Shown here piece after piece: positions 42,761 to 52,008 of a stretch of 64,000 bases of DNA. Source of the DNA: Anaerotruncus sp. MC2020 (GTDB taxonomy: Bacteria; Bacillota; Clostridia; Oscillospirales; Ruminococcaceae). Position 1 is the stretch's first letter; each line of letters starts with the position of its first letter. The stretch lies in the NCBI GenBank assembly GCA_000701945.1, contig KL370841.1, forward strand, positions 1-64,000, given 5' to 3'. The translations under genes and the position numbers were made by a program. The notes beneath the pieces were generated by a model. It had not been told where the DNA came from. It worked only from the letters and a program-made list of their open reading frames with translations, and searched no databases.

Positions 42761-43441
42761 ATGGATAAACGACCCGTTGAAACAGATGTTCCTGCTAAAA
42801 AGAAAACATTTCTATTCATCGAAATAGCCATTATCCTTGTGCTGACTGCCGCTTTTGCAGTTCTGTTCATATTCACAGGCTTCGGTTTTTTACGATTGGG
42901 AGGTCTGATATTGACGCTCGGATTTCTCATTCTTTTTGCCGTGGTCGCAGACAAAAAAACAAGTATCGTACTGGGTACGATCGTAACGGCTGCTGCAATA
43001 TGCTGCCTGGCATTTATGAGCCTTATACCGTGCGGAATAACATCTCATTCCCCGTGGAGATATAAGTATCAGAAGGCATACATCAATATTTACCGCAACG
43101 CCACAGAGTGCTTTCCCGATTCTCTCCCCGAAGAGCTGAACGATTATCATTTCTCCCACACGCCGTCGATGCTCCAGGGTGCAGGCGATACAACTCTCCT
43201 CTTCACCGCATCGCCCGACGTCATCAAGGCTTACGAGGAGAAATATGCTCCGAAGGCGATCAGTTCTGAGCCTCTGTCCGACGGCGAAAAGTATTACCTC
43301 ATTCCGAACGGCGATTTCTGGGACGATACGGAAGCTACAGTCTACCTTCTGAGCAATACAGGAAACTTTAACCATCCGCATAACAGCAGGATGATAATCA
43401 GCAAAGACCACACTAAAATAGGATTCTACCGAATTGTCTGA
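42761..43441 (+). CDS. Membrane protein of unknown function
   Basis: A 226-aa protein: basic N-terminus, three hydrophobic helices (about 17-40, 44-62, 67-88) and a soluble C-terminal domain of about 130 residues (NATECFPDSLPEELNDYHFS, PLSDGEKYYLIPNGDFWDD). I do not recognise it. GGAGGATAG precedes the ATG. Its stop is 15 bases before the response regulator start, so it may be cotranscribed with the two-component system. Confidence 0.75.
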   Translation: MDKRPVETDVPAKKKTFLFIEIAIILVLTAAFAVLFIFTGFGFLRLGGLILTLGFLILFAVVADKKTSIVLGTIVTAAAICCLAFMSLIPCGITSHSPWRYKYQKAYINIYRNATECFPDSLPEELNDYHFSHTPSMLQGAGDTTLLFTASPDVIKAYEEKYAPKAISSEPLSDGEKYYLIPNGDFWDDTEATVYLLSNTGNFNHPHNSRMIISKDHTKIGFYRIV

Positions 43442-43456
43442 TAGGAAGTGATACTT

Positions 43457-44158
43457 ATGAAAAGAATACTCATCTGTGAGGACGAGGATACGATACGCGA
43501 ATTCGTCGTCATCAACCTCAAGCGCGCAGGCTATGACGTCGTTGACGTGAACTGCGGCGAGGCGGCTCTCAAGACCTTCGAGGCTGAGCACGGCAACTTC
43601 GACATCGTCCTCCTCGACATCATGATGCCCGGTATCGACGGCTTTACCGTCTGCAAGAAGATACGCGAGAAAAGCTCGACTATCGGTATCATCATGCTCA
43701 CCGCGAGAACTCAGGAAATGGACAAGGTCAGCGGTCTTATGATAGGCGCCGACGACTACATCACCAAGCCCTTCTCGCCCTCCGAGCTCACCGCGCGCGT
43801 CGACGCTATCTACCGCCGCGTATGCATGAGCTTCATCAAGAACGAGAAGCAGTCCGTAATCGAGAGCGGTCCCTTCGTGCTCAATCTCAAGAGCCGCACC
43901 GTCACCAAAAACGGCGAGCCCATAGAGCTCACGCAGGTGGAGTACCAAATTCTCGAATACTTCATGAACAACAAGAACACCGCGCTCGACCGTACAAGCA
44001 TCCTCAGCCATATATGGGGCGAGAGCTACTACGGCGACGATAAGATAGTCGACGTTAACATCAGACGTATCCGCATGAAAATAGAGGAGGAGCCCTCCAG
44101 TCCCAAGTACATCATCACCATATGGGGCTACGGATACAAGTGGAATGACGAGCAGTAA
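43457..44158 (+). CDS. OmpR-family response regulator
   Basis: A 233-aa regulator: receiver (to about 118) with CEDEDTIREF, phospho-acceptor in FDIVLLDIMMPG, LTART and a K in YITKPFSP; then a winged-helix DNA-binding domain (about 135-230) with EPIELTQVEYQILEYF and VDVNIRRIRMKIE. The ATG at 43457 has AGGAAGTG upstream. Stop TAA and the kinase ATG overlap by one base, so both are translated together. The target is unknown; a PhoP/WalR-type sequence is suggested by the domain style only. Confidence 0.95.
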   Translation: MKRILICEDEDTIREFVVINLKRAGYDVVDVNCGEAALKTFEAEHGNFDIVLLDIMMPGIDGFTVCKKIREKSSTIGIIMLTARTQEMDKVSGLMIGADDYITKPFSPSELTARVDAIYRRVCMSFIKNEKQSVIESGPFVLNLKSRTVTKNGEPIELTQVEYQILEYFMNNKNTALDRTSILSHIWGESYYGDDKIVDVNIRRIRMKIEEEPSSPKYIITIWGYGYKWNDEQ

Positions 44159-45567
44159 TGGCTAAAAAAAGTATCACCAAGCGCTGGATATTCAATAACC
44201 TCGGCGTTATCGTGCTCGCTCTCGTCGTAATAGAAATGGTCGTTATCTACGCGATACAGAGCTATTTCTACAACTCCGCAAAGCAGTACCTCGTGTCCAA
44301 GCTCAACGCCGTCACGAGCGTGCTGAGCATACACTCGCAGGACAGCTCAGCAAACTTCTCCGCGGAAATGAGAAATATGCTCGAGACCTTCAACGAAAAG
44401 GACAAGATAGAGCTCATGGCTGTCAACGCTAACGGCAGAGTCGTGCTCACGTCCTCGGGCTTCTCGCCCGACGACGACGCGGTCATGCCCGACTACGAGG
44501 AAGCCATGGAAACAGGCGAGGGGAGCTATACAGGCAGGCTCGCGGGCGGCGAGAAGATACTCGCGGTGTCTGCGCCGATATCCTCCTTCAACAGCGAGTA
44601 CAGCGCCGTCAGAATGGTCACATCGCTGACCGAGATAGACAATACCATTCGCGGATATATCCTGCTCGTGACGGTCGTCGTGTCCGTCATAATCCTCATC
44701 ATCGTCGTAACGGGTCTGTACTTCGCGGGCTCTATCGTCCGACCGATACGCCAGATAAGCGGTATCACCAGCAAGTTCGCTATGGGCGACTTCTCCGTGC
44801 GTATCGACAACAGCAGCGATGACGAGATAGGCGAGCTGTGTACCTCGATAAACCATATGGCTGACGAGCTCTCGTCCGCAGAGGCAATGAAGAACGAGTT
44901 CATCTCGTCGGTGTCGCACGAGCTGCGAACGCCGCTCACCGCTATCAAGGGCTGGGCAGAGACCCTCATGGTCGACGGCGGTGAAGACCCCGATACCATG
45001 AAAAAAGGCGTCGGCGTCATAGTCACCGAGACCGAACGTCTCTCGCAGATGGTAGAGGAGCTTCTCGACTTCTCGCGTATGCAGAACGGTCACTTCACGC
45101 TCATGAACGCGAATATGGACATCCTCGCCGAGCTCGGCGACGCCGTCCTCATATACAGCGACAAGGCGCGCCGCGAGCAGATCGAGATAATCTACGACGA
45201 GCCCGAGATGCTGCCCTTCGTATACGGCGACAAGAACCGCATACGTCAGGTCTTCATCAATATCATCGACAATGCCGTGAAGTACTCCTCCCCAGGAGAT
45301 ACGGTCACGATAAAGGCGTGCGAGAAGGACGGCAGGGTCATCGTTTCCGTCGCGGACACGGGCTGCGGCATAAAGGAGTCCGACCTCGCAAAGGTCAAGA
45401 CCAAATTCTACAAGGCTAACCACACGCGGCGCGGCTCGGGTATCGGGCTCGCGGTCGCGGACGAGATAATCGCCATGCACGGCGGTACTATGGACATCGC
45501 CAGTGAGGGCGAGGGCAAGGGTACTACCGTGACGATTTCCCTCCCCGCAAAGGCGGGCAATAACTGA
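44158..45567 (+). CDS. Sensor histidine kinase
   Basis: A 469-aa membrane kinase: helix 1 (about 15-37), an extracytoplasmic sensor of about 130 residues, helix 2 (about 170-195), HAMP (about 196-248), HisKA with SVSHELRTPLTAIKGWAETL (phospho-His), N box NAVKYSSPGD, G1 VADTGCGIKESDL and G2 GSGIGLAVADEI. Layout equals PhoR/WalK-type kinases without a PAS domain. It partners the upstream response regulator. Confidence 0.95.
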   Translation: MAKKSITKRWIFNNLGVIVLALVVIEMVVIYAIQSYFYNSAKQYLVSKLNAVTSVLSIHSQDSSANFSAEMRNMLETFNEKDKIELMAVNANGRVVLTSSGFSPDDDAVMPDYEEAMETGEGSYTGRLAGGEKILAVSAPISSFNSEYSAVRMVTSLTEIDNTIRGYILLVTVVVSVIILIIVVTGLYFAGSIVRPIRQISGITSKFAMGDFSVRIDNSSDDEIGELCTSINHMADELSSAEAMKNEFISSVSHELRTPLTAIKGWAETLMVDGGEDPDTMKKGVGVIVTETERLSQMVEELLDFSRMQNGHFTLMNANMDILAELGDAVLIYSDKARREQIEIIYDEPEMLPFVYGDKNRIRQVFINIIDNAVKYSSPGDTVTIKACEKDGRVIVSVADTGCGIKESDLAKVKTKFYKANHTRRGSGIGLAVADEIIAMHGGTMDIASEGEGKGTTVTISLPAKAGNN

Positions 45568-45600
45568 TAACAGGAGTGCGGGAATCCCCCGCGATGCATT

Positions 45601-46569
45601 ATGGCTAAAAACGGCTCACAGGAAAAATTCAAGTCAAAGATAGGCGGTCAGGCGCTCGTCGAGGGCATCATGATGCTCGGTCCGAACAAGGGGGCGATGG
45701 CGTGCAGACTGCCCGACGGCACTATAGACCTCGAGACATGGGACGAGAACAACGGCAAAAATGCTCCGTGGTACAAGAAGGTACCGCTCGTCAGAGGCTG
45801 CTTCAGCTTCGTAAGCTCGCTCATCAAGGGCTACAAGTACACGATGAAGTCCGCCGAGAAGCAAATGGTCGACGAGGAGGACGATAAAAAGTCCGACGGC
45901 GCGGAGAGTTCCGCGGAGGCTCCCAAAAAGGAGGAGAAGTCGGGCGGCATCACAGACGTGATAATGACGCTCGGCGGCATATTCGGCGTTGTCCTCGCGG
46001 TAGTGCTGTTCGTGGCTCTGCCGAAGTTCCTCGTCGGGCTTATCCCCGACATCGAACAGCATCACATCGTGCAGTCGGTGCTCGAGGGCATAGTGAAGAT
46101 ACTCATTTTCATCGCCTATATGGTCATCATCGGGCTGATGAAGGACATAAAGCGCCAGTATATGTACCACGGCGCCGAGCACAAAACTATCGCCTGCCAT
46201 GAGGCGGAGCTCCCGCTGACAGTCGAGAATATCCGCAAACAGTCGCGCTTCCACAAGCGCTGCGGTACGAGCTTCATATTCATCGTGCTGCTCGTCGGCA
46301 TATTCGTGATGTGCTTCGTGCCGAAGGGTCTGCTATGGTGGCAGAGAACGCTCATCAGCTTCGGAGCCCTCCCCTTCGTTGTCGGCATATCGTATGAGTT
46401 CATACGCTTCGCAGGCACTCACGACAACATCATCACACGCATTCTTTCCGCGCCGGGTCTCGCGATGCAGCGTATCACCACGCGCGAGCCCGACGACGAT
46501 ATGATAGAAATCGCTGTCGCGGCTATGACGCCGTGCATTCCCGAGGATAAATCGGAGGACAAATGGTAA
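45601..46569 (+). CDS. yqhQ: YqhQ/DUF1385 membrane protein
   Basis: A 322-aa polytopic protein beginning with the family signature GGQALVEGIMMLGPN, with PLVRGCFSFVSSLIKGYK, then GAEHKTIACHEA (conserved His/Glu, possible metal site) and KRCGTSFIFIV. Function in the family is unproven. An acidic loop (EEDDKKSDGAESS) is inserted near residue 90-115. As in many Firmicutes it is followed directly by prmC (7-base overlap). Confidence 0.9.
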   Translation: MAKNGSQEKFKSKIGGQALVEGIMMLGPNKGAMACRLPDGTIDLETWDENNGKNAPWYKKVPLVRGCFSFVSSLIKGYKYTMKSAEKQMVDEEDDKKSDGAESSAEAPKKEEKSGGITDVIMTLGGIFGVVLAVVLFVALPKFLVGLIPDIEQHHIVQSVLEGIVKILIFIAYMVIIGLMKDIKRQYMYHGAEHKTIACHEAELPLTVENIRKQSRFHKRCGTSFIFIVLLVGIFVMCFVPKGLLWWQRTLISFGALPFVVGISYEFIRFAGTHDNIITRILSAPGLAMQRITTREPDDDMIEIAVAAMTPCIPEDKSEDKW

Positions 46570-47426
46570 GCAGAAGCGAGCTTTTCAGAGAGTGTCAGGC
46601 GGCGCTCGAGGCGGCGGGGAATCCCGACGCGCGCTTCGATACGATGTGCATTTTTCAGGACTGCCTCGGCGACAGGAATCCCCTGTTCTCGCCGCTCGAG
46701 GCTGTGCCGTCGAGCGCTGAGGCGCAGATACGCGCCATGACGGAGCGCCGCAGAAACGGCGAGCCGCTCCAGTACATACTCGGTGAATGGGAGTTCTACG
46801 GCTACCCGTTCAGGGTCGGCGCGGGAGTGCTCATCCCACGTCCCGACACCGAGACCCTCGTCGACAACGTGATACAGCTCTGCCGCGGGAACGGTATGAC
46901 GTCCCCGAAGATAGCAGACCTGTGCGCGGGAAGCGGCTGTATAGCAGTCACGCTCAAAAAGGAGCTCCCGCTCGCGGAGGTGTACGCTGTCGAGCTCTCG
47001 CAGGAGGCTCTGCCCTATCTGCGGCAGAATATCGCGCTCAATGAGGCGGCGGTGACCGTCATCGAGGGCGATGTGCTTGCGGAGACAACTGCCGCGCGGC
47101 TCACGGGGCTCGATATCGTAGTCAGCAACCCGCCATACCTCACCGCGGAGGAGATGAACGACCTCCAAGCCGAGGTGCAGCGCGAGCCCGCTATGGCTCT
47201 CGACGGAGGCGGCGACGGGCTCGGCTTCTACAGGAGGCTGACTCCGCTGTGGAAAAGGGCGCTGAATGTCGGCGGCTTTATCTGCTACGAATTTGGCATG
47301 GGTCAGCACGAACAGGTCGGAAATATTCTCGCCGAAAACGGCTTTGAAAATATCAAATTCACGCGCGACCTCGGAGGCATCGTCCGCACGGTGACAGCGC
47401 AAAAAACGGAGGAAAACAATGGCTAA
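46563..47426 (+). CDS. prmC: Release factor glutamine methyltransferase
   Basis: A 287-aa SAM-dependent methyltransferase that modifies the GGQ Gln of release factors. N-terminal helical domain with [19 protein letters not shown] site [12 protein letters not shown], and catalytic SNPPYLT. The expected neighbour prfA is not in the window. Its end overlaps recA by 8 bases. Confidence 0.94.
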   Translation: MVSRSELFRECQAALEAAGNPDARFDTMCIFQDCLGDRNPLFSPLEAVPSSAEAQIRAMTERRRNGEPLQYILGEWEFYGYPFRVGAGVLIPRPDTETLVDNVIQLCRGNGMTSPKIADLCAGSGCIAVTLKKELPLAEVYAVELSQEALPYLRQNIALNEAAVTVIEGDVLAETTAARLTGLDIVVSNPPYLTAEEMNDLQAEVQREPAMALDGGGDGLGFYRRLTPLWKRALNVGGFICYEFGMGQHEQVGNILAENGFENIKFTRDLGGIVRTVTAQKTEENNG

Positions 47427-48591
47427 AAAGGAAATCGCAAAGAAGGCTGCCGTAGTCAAGGCAAATACGTCGGAGGACAAGAAGACTGCCCTCGACGGCG
47501 CTATCAAGCAGATAGAAAAGAAGTACGGTGCGGGCGCTGTCATGCGCCTCGGTCAGACCAAGACCCTCAACGTTGCCGCTATACCTACGGGCTCGATGAT
47601 GCTCGATATGGCGCTCGGTATCGGCGGTGTCCCGCGCGGACGTATCGTCGAGATATACGGTCCCGAGAGCTCGGGTAAGACGACCGTGGCGCTGTCCGTC
47701 ATCGCGCAGGCTCAGAAGGCAGGCGGCGAGGCGGCGTTCATCGACGTAGAGCACGCCCTCGACCCCGTATACGCGCAGGCTCTCGGCGTAAATATCGACA
47801 ACCTCCTCGTGTCGCAGCCCGACAGCGGCGAGCAGGCTCTCGAGATAGCGGAGGCTCTTATCCGCTCGGGTGCTATCGACGTCATCGTCCTCGACTCCAT
47901 CGCGGCTATGACTACACGCGCTGAGATAGACGGCGATATGGGCGACCTCCACGTAGGTCAGCTCGCGAGACTTATGTCTCAGGCGATGAGAAAGCTCACC
48001 GCGGCTATCTCGAAGTCGAACTGCGTCGCTATCTTCATCAATCAGATCCGCGAGAAGATAGGCGTTATGTACGGCAACCCCGAGACTACCCCCGGCGGAC
48101 GCGCTCTCAAGTTCTACTCCTCGGTGCGCATCGAGGTCAGAAAGGGCGAGGTCATCAAGGACGGCAGTCAGATAATCGGCGCGAGAACACGCTGCAAGGT
48201 GGTCAAGAACAAGGTCGCTCCCCCCTTCAAGGAGGCGGAGTTCGATATGATGTACGGCACGGGCATATCCCGCACGGGCGAGGTGCTCGACCTCGCGACA
48301 GAGCTCGACATCATCAAGAAGGGCGGCTCGTGGTTCAGCTATAACGACAACAAGCTCGGTCAGGGACGCGACAACGTCAAGGAGCTCCTCAAGAACGACC
48401 CCGACCTCATGAAGGAGATAGAGGAGAAGATTCTCGCCCGCAAGGACGAGCTCACGGCGGCGGCTGCAAAGCCCGAGAAGAAGCCTGCGGTCAAGCCCGC
48501 GGGAACCTCCGAGGGGGCGGCTGAGGACAACAGCGATATCCTCGCCAACATCGACGAGGACTTCGAGGAGTTCACTCCCGCTGAGGAATAA
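47419..48591 (+). CDS. recA: Recombinase RecA
   Basis: A 390-aa RecA: N-terminal helix, Walker [10 protein letters not shown], Walker [12 protein letters not shown]1 region with [10 protein letters not shown]2 with [13 protein letters not shown] and an acidic C-terminal tail ([12 protein letters not shown]). The N-terminus is longer than usual by about 15 residues ([20 protein letters not shown]). CGGAGG precedes the ATG, which lies inside the end of prmC. recX follows with a one-base overlap. I see no LexA-type box (GAAC...GTTC) directly upstream, so expression probably depends on the operon promoter. Confidence 0.97.
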   Translation: MAKKEIAKKAAVVKANTSEDKKTALDGAIKQIEKKYGAGAVMRLGQTKTLNVAAIPTGSMMLDMALGIGGVPRGRIVEIYGPESSGKTTVALSVIAQAQKAGGEAAFIDVEHALDPVYAQALGVNIDNLLVSQPDSGEQALEIAEALIRSGAIDVIVLDSIAAMTTRAEIDGDMGDLHVGQLARLMSQAMRKLTAAISKSNCVAIFINQIREKIGVMYGNPETTPGGRALKFYSSVRIEVRKGEVIKDGSQIIGARTRCKVVKNKVAPPFKEAEFDMMYGTGISRTGEVLDLATELDIIKKGGSWFSYNDNKLGQGRDNVKELLKNDPDLMKEIEEKILARKDELTAAAAKPEKKPAVKPAGTSEGAAEDNSDILANIDEDFEEFTPAEE

Positions 48592-49226
48592 TGGAAATAA
48601 CCTCGATAAGCCGATACAAGGGCTCGACGTATGAGGTCGAGCTCGACGGCGAGCGGAAACTGTATCTCCATATCGACATAATCGCGGACAACGGGCTGAA
48701 AAAAGGTTCGCAGCTCGACAAGACCGAGCTGCGGAAGATAATCTATGACTCGAACTTCCGCAGGGCGTATCAGTACGCGCTGTACTGCCTCGACTACCGC
48801 GACTACTCGGAGAGGGATATGCTCCGCAAGCTCATCGGCACATATAAGAATGAATCGCTCTGCCGCGCCGTAGTCGCAAAGCTCACGGGGGCAGGGGTCA
48901 TAGACGACGCGCGCTATGCGGAAAAGCTGGCGCGAAGGCTCGTCGAGGGGCGCAAATACGGCTTCCGACGGGCAAAAAGAGAGCTGCTCGCAAAGGGGCT
49001 CGGCGAGGATACCGCCGCGGAAGCCCTCGGGCAGTACAGGGATACTTTCGGGGAGAACCTCGCTGAGCTGCTGCGGACGAAGCATTATCGGCTGCTCACG
49101 GACAGCAGCGACAGGAAAAATATTGAAAAAGTAAAAAGCGCTCTCGTGCGATACGGCTACGGCTTCGATGAGATAAATGCTGCCGTGCGCGAATACTTCG
49201 AGGACGCTGAACAGGCGGAGGAATAG
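48591..49226 (+). CDS. recX: Regulatory protein RecX
   Basis: A 211-aa all-helical RecX that modulates RecA filaments. Features: RDYSERDMLRKLIGTY, GVIDDARYAEKLARRLVEGR and RYGYGFDEINAAVREY, the tandem three-helix repeats. Overlap TAATG with recA ensures coupling. Confidence 0.9.
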   Translation: MEITSISRYKGSTYEVELDGERKLYLHIDIIADNGLKKGSQLDKTELRKIIYDSNFRRAYQYALYCLDYRDYSERDMLRKLIGTYKNESLCRAVVAKLTGAGVIDDARYAEKLARRLVEGRKYGFRRAKRELLAKGLGEDTAAEALGQYRDTFGENLAELLRTKHYRLLTDSSDRKNIEKVKSALVRYGYGFDEINAAVREYFEDAEQAEE

Positions 49227-49229
49227 CAA

Positions 49230-50561
49230 ATGCCTATCAAAGTTGGAATGGTGTCTCTCGGGTGCTCGAAAAACCTCGTGGACTCGGAGAGAATGTTATA
49301 CAAGCTCAGAAAGAGCGGCTATGAGCTCGTCACCGAGGCGGGGCTCGCGGACGTCGCGGTGGTCAACACCTGCGGCTTCATCCAGCCCGCCAAGGAGGAG
49401 GCTATCGAGACTATCCTCGAGCTCGCACAGCTCAAAAAAGAGGGCACTATCAAGAAGATAATCGTCACGGGCTGCCTCGTCGAGCGCTACAAGGACGAGA
49501 TAGCCGAGCAGTTCCCCGAGGCGGACGCTGTCATCGGCATCGGCGATACCAAGGACATCGTGGACGTCCTCGAGAGCGTCATGAAGGACGAGCGCGTGCT
49601 GCGCTTCTCGCCCAAGCTCGACGCCGAGCTCACAGGCGACAGGATTATTTCAACTCTGCCCTTCTTCTCGTATCTGAAGGTCGCGGAGGGCTGCTCCAAC
49701 TGCTGCACGTACTGCGCGATACCGCAGATACGCGGAAAGTTCCGCAGCGTCCCCATGGAGGACGTGCTGAAGGAGGCTGAATGGCTCGCGGACAACGGCG
49801 TCACGGAGCTGACCGTCATCGCTCAGGATACCTCCCGCTACGGCGAGGATATCTACGGCGAATCGAAGCTCCCCGAGCTCCTGCGCGAGCTCTGCAAGAT
49901 AGACAAGATAAAGTGGATTCGCACGCTGTACTGCTACCCCGAGCGCATCACCGACGAGCTCCTCGACACTATCGCGAGCGAGCCCAAGCTGGTGAAGTAC
50001 CTCGAGATACCGATACAGCACTGCGACGGCGATATCCTCAGCCGCATGAACCGCTGGGGCGACGAGCAGCAGCTCGAGGCGCTGTTCGCGCACATCAGGG
50101 AGAAAGTCCCGAACGTGATACTGCGTACCACTCTCATCACGGGCTTCCCCGGCGAGACCGACGAGCAGTTCAACTCCCTCGCGGAGTTCGTGCAGCGTGT
50201 TCGCTTCGACAGGCTCGGCTGCTTCGCGTACTCGCGCGAGGAGGGCACGAAGTCCTATGACTTCCCCGACCAGATAGAGCCCGAGGTCGCCGCTCACCGC
50301 GCCGACATCATCATGGAGCAGCAAATGCTCATCAGCGCCGAGAACAACGAGAAAATGCTCGGAGCAGAATTTGAAGCCGTCGTCGAGGGCTTCGACCGCT
50401 TCGGCGAGTGCTTCTTCGGACGCACGCAGAACGACGCTCCCGACATCGACGGAAAGGTGTTCTTCACGTCGGAGAGAAAGCTCGCTGTCGGCGAATATGT
50501 GAAGATACGCATTACCGACACGCTCGACTATGACCTTATCGGAGAGGTGATATCAGAATGA
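49230..50561 (+). CDS. rimO: Ribosomal protein S12 methylthiotransferase
   Basis: A 443-aa radical SAM enzyme that methylthiolates Asp of ribosomal protein S12. N-terminal UPF0004 domain with SLGCSKNLVDSE, NTCGFIQPAKEE and TGCLVERY (three Cys of the auxiliary cluster), radical SAM motif CSNCCTYCAIPQIRG and C-terminal TRAM domain. CSKNLVD and the IRG motif favour RimO over MiaB. It starts 3 bases after recX and overlaps pgsA by 4. Confidence 0.95.
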   Translation: MPIKVGMVSLGCSKNLVDSERMLYKLRKSGYELVTEAGLADVAVVNTCGFIQPAKEEAIETILELAQLKKEGTIKKIIVTGCLVERYKDEIAEQFPEADAVIGIGDTKDIVDVLESVMKDERVLRFSPKLDAELTGDRIISTLPFFSYLKVAEGCSNCCTYCAIPQIRGKFRSVPMEDVLKEAEWLADNGVTELTVIAQDTSRYGEDIYGESKLPELLRELCKIDKIKWIRTLYCYPERITDELLDTIASEPKLVKYLEIPIQHCDGDILSRMNRWGDEQQLEALFAHIREKVPNVILRTTLITGFPGETDEQFNSLAEFVQRVRFDRLGCFAYSREEGTKSYDFPDQIEPEVAAHRADIIMEQQMLISAENNEKMLGAEFEAVVEGFDRFGECFFGRTQNDAPDIDGKVFFTSERKLAVGEYVKIRITDTLDYDLIGEVISE

Positions 50562-51142
50562 ATCTGCCAAATAAGCTGACGCTTTTAAGGGTATTCCTGA
50601 TACCCTTCTTCCTCGTTTGTATGTATGTGAGATTCCCCTTCCACTACCTCGCCGCCCTCGCTATTTTCAGCGCCGCGTCCATTACCGACGCCCTCGACGG
50701 CAAGATAGCAAGAAGCCGCAACCTCGTCACCAACTTCGGCAAGTTCCTTGACCCGCTCGCGGACAAGGTGCTCGTGCTCGCGGCTCTGGCTGTGTTCGTG
50801 GAGATTCCCGATATCCGCATCGGCGCGATACCGCTCATCATCATCAGCGCGAGAGAGTTCATGGTCTCGGGACTCAGGCTCCTCGCCGCAAACAGCGGAG
50901 TTGTCGTTGCCGCAGGAATATGGGGCAAGCTCAAGACAGCGTTCACTATGGTCGCCATAATCACGGCTCTGGTATGGCTCAGTGCGTGCCACGATTTCAG
51001 CTTCGACTTCCCGCAGGCGTTCGTCGATATCGTGGATATATGGCTCATTCCCGCGCTTATGTGGATTTCCACCGTGCTCACCGTCATCTCGGGAGCTATC
51101 TACCTCAAGGGCTACTGGAACCTCATCGACACCGATAAATAA
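50558..51142 (+). CDS. pgsA: CDP-diacylglycerol-glycerol-3-phosphate 3-phosphatidyltransferase
   Basis: A 194-aa membrane enzyme for phosphatidylglycerol phosphate synthesis. The CDP-alcohol motif is seen in DALDGKIARSRN, then GKFLDPLADKVL. Begins NLPNKLTLLRVFLIP, as PgsA does. It is last in the co-directional run from the response regulator on. The rimO-pgsA-recA grouping is typical of Firmicutes. Confidence 0.95.
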   Translation: MNLPNKLTLLRVFLIPFFLVCMYVRFPFHYLAALAIFSAASITDALDGKIARSRNLVTNFGKFLDPLADKVLVLAALAVFVEIPDIRIGAIPLIIISAREFMVSGLRLLAANSGVVVAAGIWGKLKTAFTMVAIITALVWLSACHDFSFDFPQAFVDIVDIWLIPALMWISTVLTVISGAIYLKGYWNLIDTDK

Positions 51143-51151
51143 TGTGTCATC

Positions 51152-51362
51152 AATAACCGCCTTAAGGCGGTTATTGCCCCGAACTCTGTTCGGGGAGCGC
51201 AAATTCCCTATTTCATATTGAATTTGCGCGTCACATTTCTTGATGTCAATTTCATTTTGCCCTAAAGGGCAAAAAAGTGCAAGGAAAAATACAATTTTTC
51301 CTTGCACTTCAACAACTCAGATTAGGCTTTAAAAGCTATATATAGCCTATTCTGAGTTGTTG
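51152..51362. repeat. Six consecutive inverted repeats between pgsA and the DtxR-like gene
   Basis: In 211 bases: AATAACCGCC/GGCGGTTATT (51152-51175), CCCCGAAC/GTTCGGGG (51177-51195), GCGCAAATT/AATTTGCGC (51197-51229), TTTTGCCC/GGGCAAAA (51255-51274), a 15-bp stem built on AAGTGCAAGGAAAAA (51275-51309) and CAACAACTCAGA/TCTGAGTTGTTG with inner TAGGCT/AGCCTA (51310-51362). The first can end the pgsA operon. Such dense packing suggests a structured RNA, an attenuator or a small non-autonomous element. No gene fits here. Confidence 0.85.
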
Positions 51363-51389
51363 AGCAGACATTAAATAAAGGAGCAGGCT

Positions 51390-51776
51390 ATGAAACACTG
51401 TGCAGGTCAGATAAAATATCTCGTCGCAATTAAGGAGCTCTCGGAGCTCGACGACTACGTGAAGTGCGTCAGTATCGCGCGCAGGCTCGGCGTGTCGCGT
51501 GCGAGCGTCAGCAAGATGCTGCGCTGTCTCGCGAACTCGGGGCTCGTGTACGAGGACTTCTGCAACAGCGTGGTGCTCACTCCCGAGGGCGAGGCAACCG
51601 TTTCCGCGATATTCGCGAGCTTCGACGAGGTGTACACCTTCTTCCACAAGTTTTTGAAGCTCCCACACGAGCAGGCTCACGACCAAGCACTCCTCTTCAT
51701 CACCGACTTCCCGCAGGACACCTGCCAGCGCCTCAAGCATATCGTCAAGCGCACTATCAAGAAAAAGGCGGAATAA
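51390..51776 (+). CDS. DtxR/MntR-like transcriptional regulator
   Basis: A 128-aa protein with an N-terminal winged helix (CVSIARRLGVSRASVSKMLRCL, EDFCNSVVLTPEGEATV) and a short C-terminal dimerisation region (FFHKFLKLPHEQAHDQAL, LKHIVKR), the layout of DtxR/MntR metal regulators. The metal ligands of MntR (Glu-Gly-Ile-Glu-His-His region) are not conserved: the matching segment reads AHDQALLFITDF. It may bind another metal or none. AAGGAGC precedes the ATG. A TTAGGCT/AGCCTA palindrome lies 40-65 bases upstream, a possible operator. Confidence 0.78.
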   Translation: MKHCAGQIKYLVAIKELSELDDYVKCVSIARRLGVSRASVSKMLRCLANSGLVYEDFCNSVVLTPEGEATVSAIFASFDEVYTFFHKFLKLPHEQAHDQALLFITDFPQDTCQRLKHIVKRTIKKKAE

Positions 51777-51782
51777 CGCAGA

Positions 51783-51809
51783 AAAGCCGTACTCGTTGAG
51801 TACGGCTTT
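51783..51809 (+). terminator. Terminator of the DtxR-like gene
   Basis: AAAGCCGTACT / AGTACGGCTTT, 11-bp stem, followed by GTTGTTT. Confidence 0.82.
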
Positions 51810-51819
51810 GTTGTTTGGG

Positions 51820-51947
51820 CGGGACGTCGAGGACGCCGTCCCCTACAAACTGTTGCGGTTACGTTTATAATTGTAGGGGCTGCCTTTGGCAGTCCGCATT
51901 ATTATACGACGTCGAATTTTGTGCGGTCGCCCAAAGGGCGCCCCTAC
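51820..51947. repeat. Three GTAG-REP units
   Basis: Units at 51820-51846 (-, GGGGACG-type arms, 27 bp), 51873-51896 (+, GGGCTGCC/GGCAGTCC) and 51924-51947 (-, GGGCGCCC/GGGCGACC around TTT). The last two form an inverted doublet 27 bases apart. The 232-base gap between genes holds nothing else but terminators. Confidence 0.85.
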
Positions 51948-51981
51948 ACGGATTTCCGTATGAGGCGTTCAATAACGCAAA

Positions 51982-52007
51982 AAAGAGGACTCACGCGAGT
52001 CCTCTTT
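51982..52007 (-). terminator. Terminator of the 203-aa membrane protein gene
   Basis: AAAGAGGACTC / GAGTCCTCTTT with loop ACGC, followed by TTTTGCG on the minus strand. Confidence 0.85.
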
Positions 52008-52008
52008 A

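Noticed and set aside
51180..51193. CGAAC-TCT-GTTCG resembling a Bacillus-type LexA (SOS) box
   Set aside because: The spacing is 3 bases rather than 4, it sits in a longer GC-rich hairpin, and it lies downstream of the recA cluster.
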